A stretch of DNA of 64,000 nt from Dermacentor variabilis (lineage: Eukaryota; Arthropoda; Arachnida; Ixodida; Ixodidae), in contig NC_134568.1 in the NCBI RefSeq assembly GCF_050947875.1, positions 206,174,217-206,238,216 on the forward strand, written 5' to 3'. Shown here one piece after another: positions 10,121-22,208 of the stretch. Position 1 is the stretch's first letter, and each line of letters opens with the position of its first letter. The translations under genes were made by a program, and so were the position numbers. The notes under the pieces are model-generated. The model worked only from the letters and a program-made list of their open reading frames with translations, ran no database searches and was not told where the DNA came from.

Positions 10121-10288
10121 CTAGGAGTCCAGCTTCTTGCCTACAATGCCGCGGGCCGTGCTTAGGTGGGTAAGCATCTTCTCTTGCGGTGCAGGATGAT
10201 GAGTTTGGCGCGACTGGAGGCTCTGCAGGTGTTGCTCATGCCGCTGGCCGAAAATGACATCGATTCGAATCCCTTCGCGGGAAGCAGC
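10121..10288 (-). CDS. Candidate 3'-terminal coding exon of a host gene
   Basis: The minus strand has a strong acceptor: TTTTTGTCTCTCTCTCTTTC followed by GCAG, with AG at 10290-10289. The frame open from there reads AASREGIRIDVIFGQRHEQH and ends GIVGKKLDS with TAG at 10123-10121, 55 codons. It is hydrophilic and rich in Gln and His. The protein is not recognised. A second frame is open for 42 codons, so the phase is uncertain. It lies 355 bp upstream of the candidate exon at 9766 on the same strand, so it could instead be an untranslated exon of that gene. No polyadenylation signal is obvious in the gap. Confidence 0.3.
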   Translation of the reverse strand, partial: AASREGIRIDVIFGQRHEQHLQSLQSRQTHHPAPQEKMLTHLSTARGIVGKKLDS

Positions 10289-10348
10289 CTGCGAAAGAGA
10301 GAGAGACAAAAATCCCTTTGAGCATATTACAGGCTGGTATATCGCCAA

Positions 10349-11740
10349 GCTAAGTTAAGCCTAATGTTCACAGATGCTTAATAGTACACATTCCCGTTTA
10401 TTAACGATAACACTCCGCAGCTCTGTTGCAATATGGTTGAGAAGTAGATACAAAGCAGTTTGATCACCTGCTAGAAAGCGTTATGACAAATAAAAACATT
10501 CAAGGACTACAAAAGTGCCGACATCACCTCCCATCTTTGCACCACAGCAGGGCTCATATGTGCCACCGCAATACAAAAGAAGGCAGTCACGACGAAGCAG
10601 GGTACCAGAGCTAAAGTTACAAGATAGTCTCTAAGACGCTCAAAAGAAGAATACGGTGTAGTACCTATATGCCATGGTTATTTCCGCCGTAGAAGACCTG
10701 AAATATGTGCAACAGCGGTATCACCAGCCTTTGTTTTCGTCGGCTTCTCTTCTGCAATTCTCGCTATTCAGGGGGATGCTGGTCTCTCTCTCTCTCTCTC
10801 TGAGACCAATTCGAATACGGAAAGAATAGTTCTAGATGTGAATCGAATCGAATCCAATATCGAATACTTTTCGAACAGTGTGCCAATAATGCGCAGCCGT
10901 TATCGTCGGGAATATAAAATGATGTTCACATCCTGTATAGTATAGATAACGTTAGCAAGTTTCTATCACTACATTACATATTATATATAGGAAGCGCTCT
11001 CATGTTGTGAATTGTAAATGGACCATTAGGGACATATACGCAGTACACGATAAGGCAGTTTCTTCGCATGCACAAGACTCTTCAGAGAGTGCGAAGGATT
11101 GCTTTATACCCTGTGTTGGCGGTGAAGTCTGGCTCCCTGAGCTCCGTTGCCTGCTCCACTAAGTAGGTACTCGCTTTAAGCCCATACTATGCCTGCGCAT
11201 ATGACACTTATCGTGCTTTTGCTTCAATGGTATGTTTGAATCTGCAAAGTTTACGCCTTGAAAGATTCGTAAACTGTTCGAGAAATATTCGTACTTAAGA
11301 ATAATGATTATGAGCTCTTGAATAATTACTTACATCCAGGTGGGCTCAGCGTGCGCCACTCTCGGTCAAGTGTTAAATGAGCAAGGTCTATTCAAGGTTT
11401 CTCCCACCACTTCGCCTACTACAGCAGAGCTATGTGCAATACTGTAGGCAACGTAGTTCATTTCCAAAACGAACGTGCCTGAGAACTGGGTGGTCTTCTC
11501 AGAATCGAAGTCGGCGAAGTCTCAGAATCGAAACTTGTGTGTAACGCAAAACATAATATAATGAGATGGTTGGTTCAATCGCGAAATATGCGCAGCGCTG
11601 CACCTCGTGGACATGTGGCATTTCAGCAGGTATACTGACGCACTGGAATATGCGGAAACAACCAGGCAGAGGAAATGGCAAAACGGGCCAATAAATGGGG
11701 CGATATGTGCATCCTTCGTCTATTCAGATATACGACACCA
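10349..11740. other. Intergenic, no gene seen
   Basis: AT-rich sequence with only short, patternless open frames. A (CT)n tract flanked by GGT and ACC forms a small hairpin at about 10780-10807. A run of degenerate GAATCGAATC and TCGAATAC words lies at about 10808-10880. Confidence 0.6.
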
Positions 11741-11988
11741 GGTACAGGCGCGGTCACTGCTAGCGGGAACACAACAGCCAGTGGCAGCGCTACGCAAAAC
11801 GCCACCACCAGCGCCTCGTGAAGTCTTAATTGGCAGACGAGTTACCATAGCAGACGACTCTCCGGGCTTTTTGCCAATTGCTTTGCTTGCGCCTGCGCCG
11901 CAAGACTTCATGAGGCGCCGGTGGTGGAGAACTCTGCGGAGTGAGGCCTTGGGTTCCGTGTTCCCACTAGCAGTGGCCGCGCCTGTAC
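11741..11988. repeat. Foldback-type inverted repeat
   Basis: The left arm, from about 11741 (GTACAGGCGCGGTCACTGCT, then AGCGGGAACAC and GCCACCACCAGCGCCTCGTG), pairs with the right arm that ends near 11988 (its reverse complement reads GTACAGGCGCGGCCACTGCT, AGTGGGAACAC, TCCACCACCGGCGCCTCATG). Inner pairs AAGTCTT and AATTGGCA extend the stem. It encodes nothing recognisable and is best read as a foldback MITE. Confidence 0.75.
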
Positions 11989-12088
11989 ATCTTGAAGAAA
12001 TTTTTCACAGAATTGTCTCCGACAACACGGTTCAACGACGCTGAGAAAATGGTGCGGTGGACCCTGGACCTAAAATTCAGGCTTTCTG

Positions 12089-12409
12089 TTGACATACCAA
12101 GGGACGTTTCATAAGCAGTTCCCAGATGTATATTTTACAAACCGTGTCCTACGTAAAACTTGGCTCGCTCAATCCTCATCACGCGCTTGTGGCGAACCAG
12201 GTGAAAGCGCAACAGATGCGCTGCTAACCTGTCAGTTTTATGCCTGTAGCATACGCGAGATGTGGGCGTCGAACTTGGAGCGCCTGGGGAATCGTAGACT
12301 CTCTTCAGGCTTTAACCCAGGGCCTTGGTCTTCACTGGCCAATTCAAGGAAGGCATTACCACCTACTGTGCGGAATTTATTTTTTACGTGTCACCTACTC
12401 TCAAAGTAG
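12089..12409 (+). pseudogene. Likely C-terminal remnant of a non-LTR ORF2
   Basis: A frame ending at 12407-12409 reads ACGEPGESATDALLTCQFYA, then REMWASNLERLGNRRLSS and GPWSSLANSRKALPPTVRNL. The C-x-EP-(n)-LL-C pattern followed by LERLxNRxLS and GPW resembles the extreme C-terminus of some tick non-LTR polyproteins, which carry a CCHC-like cluster there. No RT remains upstream. The identification rests on pattern memory. Confidence 0.35.
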
Positions 12410-14175
12410 TCAAATTACGGATGCATTAAGCTTAAAATTTGCTTTTGTTCTTGCTTTTTTTTAAATTCGCCAATATGTATCCCATTGTATCCGACACTGC
12501 GCGATAATCTTTCTTTTTCATGTTCATCCCTGGGCTCATGTTGTTTTTCCAAATTATTTACATCATCCGTGACTCGTTAGCTCATATAGTAGAAGCCAAA
12601 TAGGGTAGAAGAAAGCAAGTATTTTTAACCACCTCCCCTTAGAAAATCTGTGCGAAATCAATGTTCTCGCGTAAAACAGCGCTGTGTGCCTGCAACACCT
12701 TGTGTTCGCAGAAAGGTCAGTAATAGCCCGCTTGGAAGCTTCATGCCTTCCTCCTGTATTCCTAAGAGAGACTGGTTTGATGGACACTCGGGGGCATAGC
12801 GCAGCGATATTGTAAAGGACGCTCAGACGGAGCAATTGCCGGCCTTGATAATTAGGCTAAACCAGCCTCCACCACCACCAATGTTCTCCTTCAGGAGCGT
12901 GAGGTGTGATGCGTGCGTTGCGGAATTAGATCTTGGGTCTAAGTTCTTGTGACTGCAGATGAACGTGCGCGCTTTTCACGATATGGGAAATCTTCCGGCT
13001 GACTGTCTCCACCGAGTTTTCGCATTCAGTCCTAAAACAACGGCGTCGCATTATTGCATTTGCTTTCAGAGTGCATCTGAACGCGTAGCGCGGAACTATA
13101 CTACATGGGCTTTCGTAGAACGTGTACTCTTCTCAGATATTAAGCTAAATGTAAATAAAAAACATTCCTTTTCAAGCGCATCACCGCTCGCGAGGAGCTC
13201 GCCGCTCAAACGCTGCACATTCAATCTAAAGGAAAGCGGCCCCACGCCCCTATCCTGAATAATAGAATGTGGCTATTGCATGAGTAATTTGCAATATCAA
13301 CTTCGTAGTGCATATAAAGACATCAAGTGGTTCGTTGACTTAAGCAAATGTAAATGAAAAGTACAGGAGCGAAATAAGAGCCCGTGCAAGTGCACTTATG
13401 CGAATACCCTTGAAAATCGAGTACGCGTTTTCGGGTAGGCTAGAGGCCGGGTGCGTGCGAAAACACGATATTTTAACTTTTTGTTCTCATTGCCGGCACG
13501 ACGGCTCAACCGTGAAGCCACTTCAGAGGTCGTTGCCAGGGTGAGTTCGATGGGGACCAAATGCAGCGTGCCTGAAGATCCGGGCAGCTGATGCAGCGAT
13601 TGATAACAAGTTCGATGTCTCCAATACACGGACAAGTTGGCAGAAGAAAATTTACGTTAGAAAAGAGTTATTTCCCCGTATCAATAAAAAACACACAAAC
13701 AGAAGATGTTTATTTTATCTTTAAGGGCTGAGACACGGCCAAGGACAAACAATGTAGTGAAGGAGATCGTGAGCCTACATAGTGCTGAATTTAAATTGTA
13801 GGGTTTAGCTCAGCTCGCCCTTTCTTTTTCGTAAGCCAATCAGTCACTGAAAAGCCCTCACAGCAACGAAGCTAAGTGAACGCTTTATTATCAACAAAAA
13901 CTGCAAATAAGGGCTTATTCGGCAGGCATTTTTTCTTTAAGCCAAGCAGAACCAAATAACTAACGACCAGTAAATATCAGGGACAGATCAGTCACTGCCA
14001 ATTCCGCGTCAGGCTATTCACGCACGCTCGATTGACTTGAACCATGTCCAGGAAAGCTTGAACACCCATTAGGGCTACACAACTTCCCCAATCCCTTCTC
14101 CCGCCAGCAGCTATCTCAGAGGCGGCCCGCACAGCAGGCAGGCGACGTACAGCCCCAAAGCTAGACGGCCCCTGA
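12410..14175. other. Intergenic, no gene seen
   Basis: Mixed AT-rich sequence. Open frames are short and have no domain-like pattern. A T-rich tract lies near 12445-12460. No repeat with clear termini was found. Confidence 0.55.
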
Positions 14176-15894
14176 GTGCGTTCGTGCGAAATGGCGTCGC
14201 TAGACTCTGTCGCTCTTGTTATTCACATGTTCATCTTGGGCAATGGCGTCTTTTTTGTCAGGCGCATCTATCAATGTCACCGGCACTACACGTCAGCAGC
14301 CATGCATCATAAGCGAACGCTCGTCCGCCGTCAGGACTTGTTTCCGCTTGTGTACATGCTGGTCATTTTCTAACCTATACTATTCTCGCGCAAAACAAAC
14401 CGAAGTTACGCAAAAGCGCACAAGGAAGCGACCGAGCACTGCATAACGAGTCTAGCTGCGCGCAGCACGTACGCAGTCAACGGAGGAGCCTTTTAAGAGA
14501 CCACAAAACTCGTGAAGCTCGCGAGGCAGTTCCGGTCCCGTTCCGCGCTCGCTACTGCAACGCGACTGCTCCTGTAGCCTAAACCTTCCCGACGCCTGTG
14601 CTTGAGCAGAATGCCGATCGCGATGAAGTGCACGTTTCGCCCATATCCGGCAGCAGATGGAGGACGCGGCGGAGGCACAGAGCCGCCGCTCACACTGACG
14701 AAGGCGACCGCAAGGAGCAGCGCCGTCGGCGGCACGAATTCCGGTCACCGAAGAAACGCGGCCAACAACGCATTAGCCGCGGTGGGAATCCGCCGTCGAG
14801 GCGGGGACAACGCGGCTCGAGTGCCACCGCCGCCCGAATTACCCGGCTCAGCGGGGCGCAGCCTATGGCTCGCGAGGAACGTGCTCTAGCGCTGCTATAG
14901 CCTACCGTTCCTGCGTTATCCCGGCCGAGAAACGGCCGTGGGCCCTACTCAAAAATTTTCGTCTCGCGGTGCCACGCGAGGCGCCTTTATTGGGCGTCCT
15001 GGGAGACGCGTGCAAGGATCGCCCCTGGCCCTTGCAGCGCTCCTTTATAGCAGCCTTCGACGCCTCGTCACAGCGCCGACCTATTGCCCTGGATAAGCGC
15101 TTGAAGCGCGTGCAGTAAGTAGCCTTCTGTAGAACGCCAACAACGCGCTCGAGAACGATGTGGTGGGTAAGCACCCCGTCTGGAGTTTTGTTTCTTAGTG
15201 TGTATCGTAGGCGGGCTTAGAAATGAACCTCCGGGCTAATTTCTGAGTAATTTATGCAACACCTGTCGCTGAAACCAATAATAGTGAGGTCATTTTCGGC
15301 GGTGTGAAAGAATATTATTTTGCCGACAGACAACGCAGCAGTAATGTTATACTATTATACATACATTTTTGATGTCCAAACAAGCGTTGCCTGGTGTCAC
15401 AATTTCGGGACCATATCAGGGCATTATGGCACCGGCGCACATGCCTATTCTTACACTGCAGGCAACTTGTGAATCACTGGATTGGGCAATGTCTGCTTTA
15501 GATTCTTATAACTCTTGTTGACACAGTTCCTCATAGCTTCATTAAATGTGCTCCGCAGAGCTCTTGACAAGTCAGGAAACCATTCAGGGTCGCAGAAGAG
15601 AGATCTAAGAGCTTCGCTCCAGCCGGCATGTCTTTAACGCCAAAGGCGTTCTCTGCTTATAAAAGGCGAAGGAGTTGCCTAGCATCCTATCACTGCCTGT
15701 TGTGCTCCCTCGACAGCAAGCCCACGTTGTTCCTTTCTTTTGACCAATGTTCATGCCATAATCTCTACATACACTTTTTTAATGCGTTAGCATTCTCAGG
15801 ATCGCACTTTTCTGAGGCTACGTATGTATGTTTCTATTTATGCATCTATGTATGTATGTTTGCATCTAACCGTTTTCCTGCCTGCCTGAGCAAC
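14176..15894. other. Intergenic with a GC-rich block at about 14450-15180
   Basis: A CpG-rich block (about 14450-15180) resembles promoter-type DNA. A minus-strand frame at 14735-14493 begins with a hydrophobic stretch but has no ATG and is closed by TGA just upstream, so it is not called a gene. The remainder is AT-rich. A short (TATG)n tract lies at about 15820-15860. Confidence 0.5.
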
Positions 15895-16740
15895 TGGGTA
15901 GTTCGTGGACGAATAGGTAGCGCATCGGGCTGCTGCGCTGAGGTAACAGGGTTCAAAATTAACCATCGGACCAACTTGCACCACTGAATATGTGGCAATG
16001 TGTATCTCATACGTGTGCAACACACGTGCTGCTCTTCAACGAACCTCTTTCGCGCCGACGTGGGCCACACTGGGATGTGGAACTGGTTAGGTACCGTGAT
16101 TTGAAGAAACTCTTTGACGGCGACTTGGAGCAATGGTTATGTGCTACTCGGTCTGTGCTGATCCCCAATGAACCTCGTTGATGCTAACTTGTGTCACTGG
16201 ATATGCGCCAGCATGTGTGTGCCGCTCTTCAACGAACTTCTTTGTTGACAACTTGAGTAACTAGGTATATATGGGACATTGAGAATGTGCCACCCTACAA
16301 TGACGAAACATAGCCCTTAAATTTCTCCGATGCTGAGCGAAATAGAGCCCACGTCACAAGAGTTGCTCAAGGGCAGCAACCCGACGCATGGGCAGGCTGC
16401 GCCACAAATGCACTCGGTATGTTCCACTCTTCAATGAACAGCTCGCGAACTTGAGTCACTGAGTATGAGCCACTAAAAGTGTGGTAGCCACGCGCTGACT
16501 TCTCGGCAGCGCCACTAGATGACGCCGCGTGTCCAAAAGGAAGCGCGACAAAGGAGCCCGGCTGCCGCGTGGCGCGTTTCTCAGCGTTCGCGCGCACCGC
16601 GGGGCGCCATGCATTTCGGAGTTTATGCGCAGGCTTCGCGGTGGCGGTGGTGGTAGATTGCGCCGACTGTTTTCAGGGAAGCGTGAAAGAGGAGTCTCGC
16701 TGCAGGACACGCCCCATACATAACTCGTTTCGACGGTGGC
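15895..16740 (+). repeat. Composite SINE-like repeat with internal tandem units
   Basis: A tRNA-like start (GGTAGCGCATCGGGCTGCTG, then GGGTTCAAAATTAACC) is followed by at least three diverged copies of a unit: CTCTTCAACGAACCTCTTTC, a GCCGACgTGGGcCACtgggat-like block, and a TGTGCCGCTCTTCAAC-like block (near 16030, 16220 and 16430). A GC-rich segment (16510-16650) with GCGCCACTAGATGACGCCGC follows. No coding potential is recognised. Confidence 0.55.
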
Positions 16741-16991
16741 AATATACGTCGTGCAGCTATATTAATTGCTAAACTCATTACCATCGACAGTCATCGTGAG
16801 ATGGGGTATGCCGCAATTTCCACATGTATAGCAGTCCACCGGAGTTCTCTCTGGTTATAACCTGCTTACTTCTGTTCTCTGCGCTTCCTCCGTCTGTCTG
16901 TTAGCTTCAAATTAGCAGGTAATAACAGCGATTAGTAGGGGCCGGTGCTATTGGCGCAGCACTCTTGTTCACGCAGGTGCAGCTTTTGTCG

Positions 16992-16992
<1 letters not shown>

Positions 16993-17044
<52 letters not shown>
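16993..17044. repeat. (AT)n microsatellite
   Basis: Uninterrupted AT dinucleotide tract of about 52 bp. The Ile-Tyr reading frames across it are artefacts of the repeat. Confidence 0.98.
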
Positions 17045-17047
<3 letters not shown>

Positions 17048-17239
17048 GCCTTTTCGTAGATGCAAAACAAAGCGCACAAGCGCCGCACACGTCGTGCAGA
17101 GAATGTGTGTTCGGCTCACAACGGCTGCGAAAGTTGCATTTTCTTCTCGTTCTTACTTCCTCGTTTCCTTCATTAAACAGAGTATTACTGCAAATTTAAG
17201 CCTCATCATGAATTAATTGAGCAGTTCAGCTAAACAAAG

Positions 17240-17440
17240 TTAGGTCAAGCTCATTTCCTCCTTGGTTTCAGTGCCATCATTGCGTTTAACTTCGCATGAT
17301 CTTTTCTCCTTACTCTTTTCGCTCGCTGAATAGCGAGGGCTTCGGCTTTGGCAGCCTTGATAACCTGAAGTAAACATAGCTGCCGGACTCCAGTGATCAC
17401 GCGCTACGTAGTACGCGCGATTTAGTTGGCGTTTCACATC
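17240..17440 (+). repeat. Dispersed repeat, family C, copy 1
   Basis: Shares the core TAGCGAGGGCTTCGGCTTTG GCAGCCTTGAT, given in two pieces, with 54840-55030. Upstream TC-rich sequence and a downstream GTGATcaC-like block also correspond. Function is unknown; it is probably a SINE body or non-autonomous element. Confidence 0.6.
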
Positions 17441-18670
17441 TATTATCGTATATAAAAAGACAAGCTTTATAATATACTTAACTTCTTTGACTGACAGGAA
17501 GAAATAAAAAAAAACCAGTTATTTTTATGTCTAGACGGGTTTTGACACTGAGCGCCTTTACCAAATGTGTCGTAGGGAGAAAACAGAGACTAAAAATACA
17601 TACTAACGACATAACCACTCATTTAGACATGCATGTCTTCATTCAATAATTACTGAGCCAGCCTGATGGCGGTAAGGTGACAGTTCCGAGTGCGAATTGC
17701 CAAATAAAACTTTCCGGTTATTTGAATCATTCGCGATCCGTCGACTATATGTTGAGAGCTTGGCGTGCAGCACCACAGAGCGCTCGCTGGATGAGGTGGA
17801 TGCCATACTTATTGGAACACCTGCATTGCGTGGACATCGAATTCCATATTTAAGACTACCGCAATGAAAATTTACAAAGAACATCCTGCGGTACGGATAC
17901 GCGATGTCAGCACATCCATAGAGGAAAGCCGCTTCATAGAGGCAAGCAGCAAACTGTTAGTGCAGTATTATGGTGCATTCTACTGGTCGGATTCGAGGAC
18001 TAAAGAGTGCTCTCGCGGCACGCCTTACATTAGGCTGGTCGGAATCGAGTACTTGGAACACATTCACCTACGTTAATTAGGAGTACCGCACTCCAGCTCA
18101 GTGCACACGGAAGTGCTCTCACCTACGAACTGGGAGTGCGACCGAGATCCCACATAGGTCTCCTCACATGGCTCCTCCGATTGCTTTGGGACAAACTGGA
18201 CGTTCGGCTCGGAAACGCGTTTTCTGGCTTCAATTTCGAGAGAGCTCCGCATCGTTGCAAACCGAGTCGGAGCATGGCGGAAACCAGCCGAATATACCAT
18301 TAAACATTGATGTAAACGAGTCGGAGTGCTCGAGAAAGTTCTAAGATGTGGGTATCACGCATTCCACGCAACAAATTGCAAGCATACATGCTTCCGCGCA
18401 TTCAATAAGTTCCCTTTGGCTACAAATAACCAAAGCTTATGCGTTGATCACAGTTGTAATTACAGTTGAAGTACACTAAGAAATTGTCAAGAAATGATGC
18501 TACATGCACAGGTGTAATCTTTATCTTTGTTTGTTTCTTTTCTTTCCTTTTTTTGCGGAACATTGATATTTAGAACTCTAAAGGCGTCCAAAATGGTCTG
18601 ATGAACTAGATTGTAACAGGTCTTTTTCATACCTACGAATATGACCCAGTGATCTGTTTTAGCACTTAAG
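17441..18670. other. Intergenic with weak coding-like signal
   Basis: Two open stretches read smoothly but are unrecognised: minus 17884-17639 and minus 18300-18073. The second lies among repeated GAGTCGGAG and GAGTGCTC words, which suggests a low-copy repeat more than a gene. No splice or start context favours either. Confidence 0.4.
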
Positions 18671-19344
18671 TTATTTTACAGGCGATACAAGGTCCACAAC
18701 TTCATCGATCAATGAAAAGCAACGTCGAAATCGCGTCGTTTTGTGGGCCAGACGCTGTGATTCTCCAAGCGCATCAGGACCATCCTCTGCTTCATCTCTC
18801 GGAAGGATGTGGCCAGTTCGATAAAACGAAGTGATAACATGATGTGTAAGGGAGATTTGCAAGGATTCACTATATTACGATCAACCGAGCGGATTCTCAT
18901 TAGTGAGGGACCATGCTGTCATGTCATTTATCAATGTGCAGGTCGATAAGTCCCCTTCTGGTGTGTTTGAAAAGGTTCCCAGGCGCAGAAATTGGCACAT
19001 TATCGCACGTAGGTGACGAAAAATATCTGCACTCTGCAAGCCGGCTTCCGGCTCTTCCACGGAGGAAATAACGTTCACATGTGGAATTCGGGAGCTGCAG
19101 GGGTGAAAATCACAAGTGTCGTATAGGCTGGGATGCCGAGTCCGCTATCCGCGCGTACAGAAATTTCTGCTACATCGACATCTGCGCCGCCTTGTCGTAG
19201 AGCAAGGGGCTGAAAGAGGTGACATTGTTGAGCTAACCCTCCAAGTACGTTCACAATCATCCAGACATGCGACCGGTGCTTACGAAGATTAATTATAATT
19301 CGCAAAAAACTTTCCACCGATGGGCTTACAGAAACTCGACGCAA
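18671..19344 (-). pseudogene. Decayed coding-like stretch in three successive frames, unidentified
   Basis: Three minus-strand open frames follow each other end to start: 19344-19075, 19078-18881 and 18862-18671. Each has protein-like composition, and the first two overlap by 4 bp, as expected for one ancestral reading frame broken by small indels. The first reads VWMIVNVLGGLAQQCHLFQP in its middle. No conserved motif is recognised and the family is unknown. It could be a transposon protein, a host pseudogene or an old viral insertion; the sequence alone does not decide. Confidence 0.3.
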
Positions 19345-19599
19345 TATTTTATTTTATTGCGTCTGGCTTCTCTAAGGTACACTACTTCATTATGTCTCCA
19401 GCGTCGCTATACCCCTCAAAGGACGGCACGAAGTCCCTGCAGTATGTCTTCAGAAAACGCATAAATCTGCCCATCCTCGAAGTAAGTGCTCAACGTTCTT
19501 AATGGCATACCTGATCTAGCTTTTCAAAGTGGGAGAAAGAAGCATATTAATGAGTTCGAACTCTATAGTATACGCAGATTGCTAAGGTCATTACAATGC

Positions 19600-19800
19600 G
19601 ATGAGACAAACTCGCCTTTAAGAGAAGAACGCGATAGCATTCAAAGATCCTCGATTGCTTCTCACGCTTCCCGGCAACTGCAGCGTATGTAAGCGTAATG
19701 TTTACCGGCAAACACTGGCGGCGAACGCTATACAGTGTGCACGAAGACGAGCTTTCTGGTAGAAACGCGGCCTCTTTGCAACCCTGGAGGTTGTGCACAA
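19600..19800 (+). repeat. Dispersed repeat, family B, copy 1
   Basis: Contains GCCTTTAAGAGAAGAACGCG then ATAGCATTCAAAGATCC, TTCTCACGCTTCCCGGCAAC, AATGTTTACCGGCAAACACT and GCTTTCTGGTAGAAACGCGG. The same ordered blocks occur at 22910-23060 (partial) and, on the opposite strand, at 32210-32420. It is non-coding and no termini are clear. Confidence 0.7.
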
Positions 19801-20380
19801 CCGTGCCAAAAAAGAAAACATCATTTTCAGGTTTGTCAACTTGTTTCGCATTTTTAATATTTAAATCTGAGAATATTTAACAAAAAAGGTATGCGCTGTC
19901 GGTATTTTGTTTCACGACATTTGTTTGTGGGCCATCACTCTCCAAATTCCGAGGAATAACTTCTCAAGAATGTAAGACCAGGTATAAACAATTTTAGCGA
20001 TAGAACGTTGTGGCAATATAACCCGCATATACCGCATGTCATATAGCAAGGCGTGCACGGTGCATGCGTATACTTAAATATATATGGCAATTTTCGCTCC
20101 CGGATAACTCTGCCGGCGCCGATACCGCATTTTCTGCGTCACGAGGCCCTTAATGCTCTCGCGTTAAAAATATTATTAGCCTGTGAAGCAAACGCTGTCG
20201 TGCAGGTTCTGTGCGCAGACGAGAACACGGACTAAATTGTCGAAAGCGTATTTCTTCCGCGTCGCTTTCTTCTATGTAAAGCAAAATGCGAGCAAGAGGA
20301 ACAGGTTGTCTGGCACGCTATTGCACATGAGCACGAATCAGCTGCGGCATACGTACTAACGTTAAAACTCGATCGAACGA
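19801..20380. other. Intergenic, nothing recognised
   Basis: AT-rich sequence between two dispersed repeats, with only short patternless open frames. Confidence 0.55.
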
Positions 20381-20384
20381 TACC

Positions 20385-20905
20385 CAATTTTATGAACTTC
20401 CCGATCTAGCGAAGAAATTTACATTCCCCGGCAGGTACCCATCGGGTTCAATGTTATCAACCCGAACTAACGAAACAAACTTGGCCGAACTTAACGGAGT
20501 TTTTCCTGAAATAAACGAATAAAAAAAGCGGTGGATTTCTAATTTGGACACAGACGAGTTCTTCTTCGAGCGTGTGCTCCAAAGCTATCGCGTTAAAGCA
20601 TCTAGCCACCATGGTCACGTCCCTAGCTTTATTTTGACGAAGCTGCACGCCGCGCCCTTGCACGGAACAGCCAACTGAACACCACCTCGGTAGGTACGGC
20701 GGTGGCTGCTTTCGTTATTTCATGGTTTATGCGACGGATGGCTGGATTAGCGGCAAACACAATGCCGCGGTAGCCTTTGCGTGTCGTTACTTTACAATTT
20801 TAGATATCGAAGGACCGAACAATTCCTTCCTCGATTTTACGAACTTCCCAATTTAACAAAATAATTCGAGCGTGGACATAACTTCGTTAAATCAAGTTTC
20901 AACTG
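20385..20905. repeat. Possible mariner/pogo-type non-autonomous element
   Basis: Both ends hold the same short block in direct orientation: CCCAATTTTATGAACTTCCC near 20390 and CGATTTTACGAACTTCCCAA near 20835. Each is followed by AAc/gAAA-type sequence, with ACTTCGTTAAATCAAG near 20881. AACTTCGTTAAAT-like termini are typical of some Tc1/pogo-related MITEs. No transposase frame is present. This is a tentative call. Confidence 0.3.
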
Positions 20906-22208
20906 TATACTTGTATCAAGCGACGCTTGCTTTCCACTATGGTGACACTACTAGAAAACTTAGAAAGCCCTCTGCCCACCAGTGGATGCATGGAACGCCG
21001 CCTGTGAGCCGCTCGTTCATAGGAGACTGTGCTTCCGATGTTGAAGATAACGTTGCCGGTTCGCGGTAACAGAGGTAATAATGCAAAGAGCCGAAAAGAA
21101 ATGAGGCCTCGACTATTATCAAACTCCTATTATGTACGTATATAATGCCCTAATAATATAGTACTCCCTAATGCAAAATTTGAGCACCGCTCTGTAGGTG
21201 TTTTCATTTCGCGATATATTGGCTGGCGCGGACAATCTCTGTCAAGCGGCACATTGCAAACGGACCGAAGTGTGGCGCGACTGCCTCGCTAATCGGGAGA
21301 TCGCGAGAGGCAGCACGTGGGCGATTCACACCAGCCGCCGCAGACAGACCTCAGCTTATGCAGCGCTTCGTTTCCATATATGGTATCGGTGGACGCGCTC
21401 ACCACATGCCTTCGGTCAACAGACGACGGCGCGCTTCTCTGGCTCCATCTCATAGCAGTTGTCGCCACAGAGACCGTCTTGCGCGGCACTATGCTTTTCT
21501 TCTCACGCTTTCGCCATACACTCTTCTGCTTTCCGGATCATGGCTCTGCTACACCTTCCTCCTCCACTTTCCTCCTCGCGCTCTCTTCGCTAGCGCCGTC
21601 TTTAATCCCCCGCTGCGCTCCGCGTTCGCTCTTTCATCATTAACTGTGCTCGGTCGCTCGGTTGCAATGAGGTACGATGCCAACGCGAAAGGCAAAAACT
21701 GGCGCGTAAGAGCTGCGCTCTGAAATGAAGGTTCTTAAGGAAGACACGTAAGGCATCTGCGGAAGAGCTAGCGAGATTAGCGACAGGCTCTAAATATTTT
21801 TTTTTAAATTCATGACGAGAACCATGAATGTTCGGATAATAAATATCCGTAATGGTTAGCTAGTAATCATTGTTCACCACTGTTCTTCAACGTAAAGCGC
21901 GGAAATCAAACGCGCGCACAATCATCGCTCTCGTCACTTTTCCTCCACTTCCGCACAATATGCTATTTCTGTCGATATTTGGCAAACAAGAGCAACGTAG
22001 AAGAATATGAGACAAGTCAAAACCATCTCCAGTCACTACCGACTGGTAGTCCAATGATTCGCCTGAGCCTTCGTCCCATAGAGGCTTCGTTTAAAACTTT
22101 CCTCCAGTTTTTCTTCTTGTAACAAGATGCCGTTTTACGAGCGTTTATTACTGAAATGCGCTGAACTGCTTTCCTCAGACGATTTCAGGAGTAAGCAATT
22201 TCTTGTGC
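20906..22208. other. Intergenic with a GC-rich repeat-like block at about 21200-21740
   Basis: A block of about 540 bp holds TCGCTAATCGGGAGATCGCG and CTCCATCTCATAGCAGTTGT-type words with mixed GC-rich and pyrimidine-rich parts, consistent with a dispersed repeat. The open frames across it overlap on both strands and show no family pattern. The rest is AT-rich. Confidence 0.45.

Noticed and set aside
14493..14735. Minus-strand frame with a hydrophobic, signal-peptide-like start
   Set aside because: It begins at GTG, not ATG, and an in-frame TGA lies four codons upstream. No acceptor supports entry by splicing.
16907..17216. Overlapping Ile-Tyr frames on both strands
   Set aside because: They are translations of the (AT)n tract at 16993-17044.
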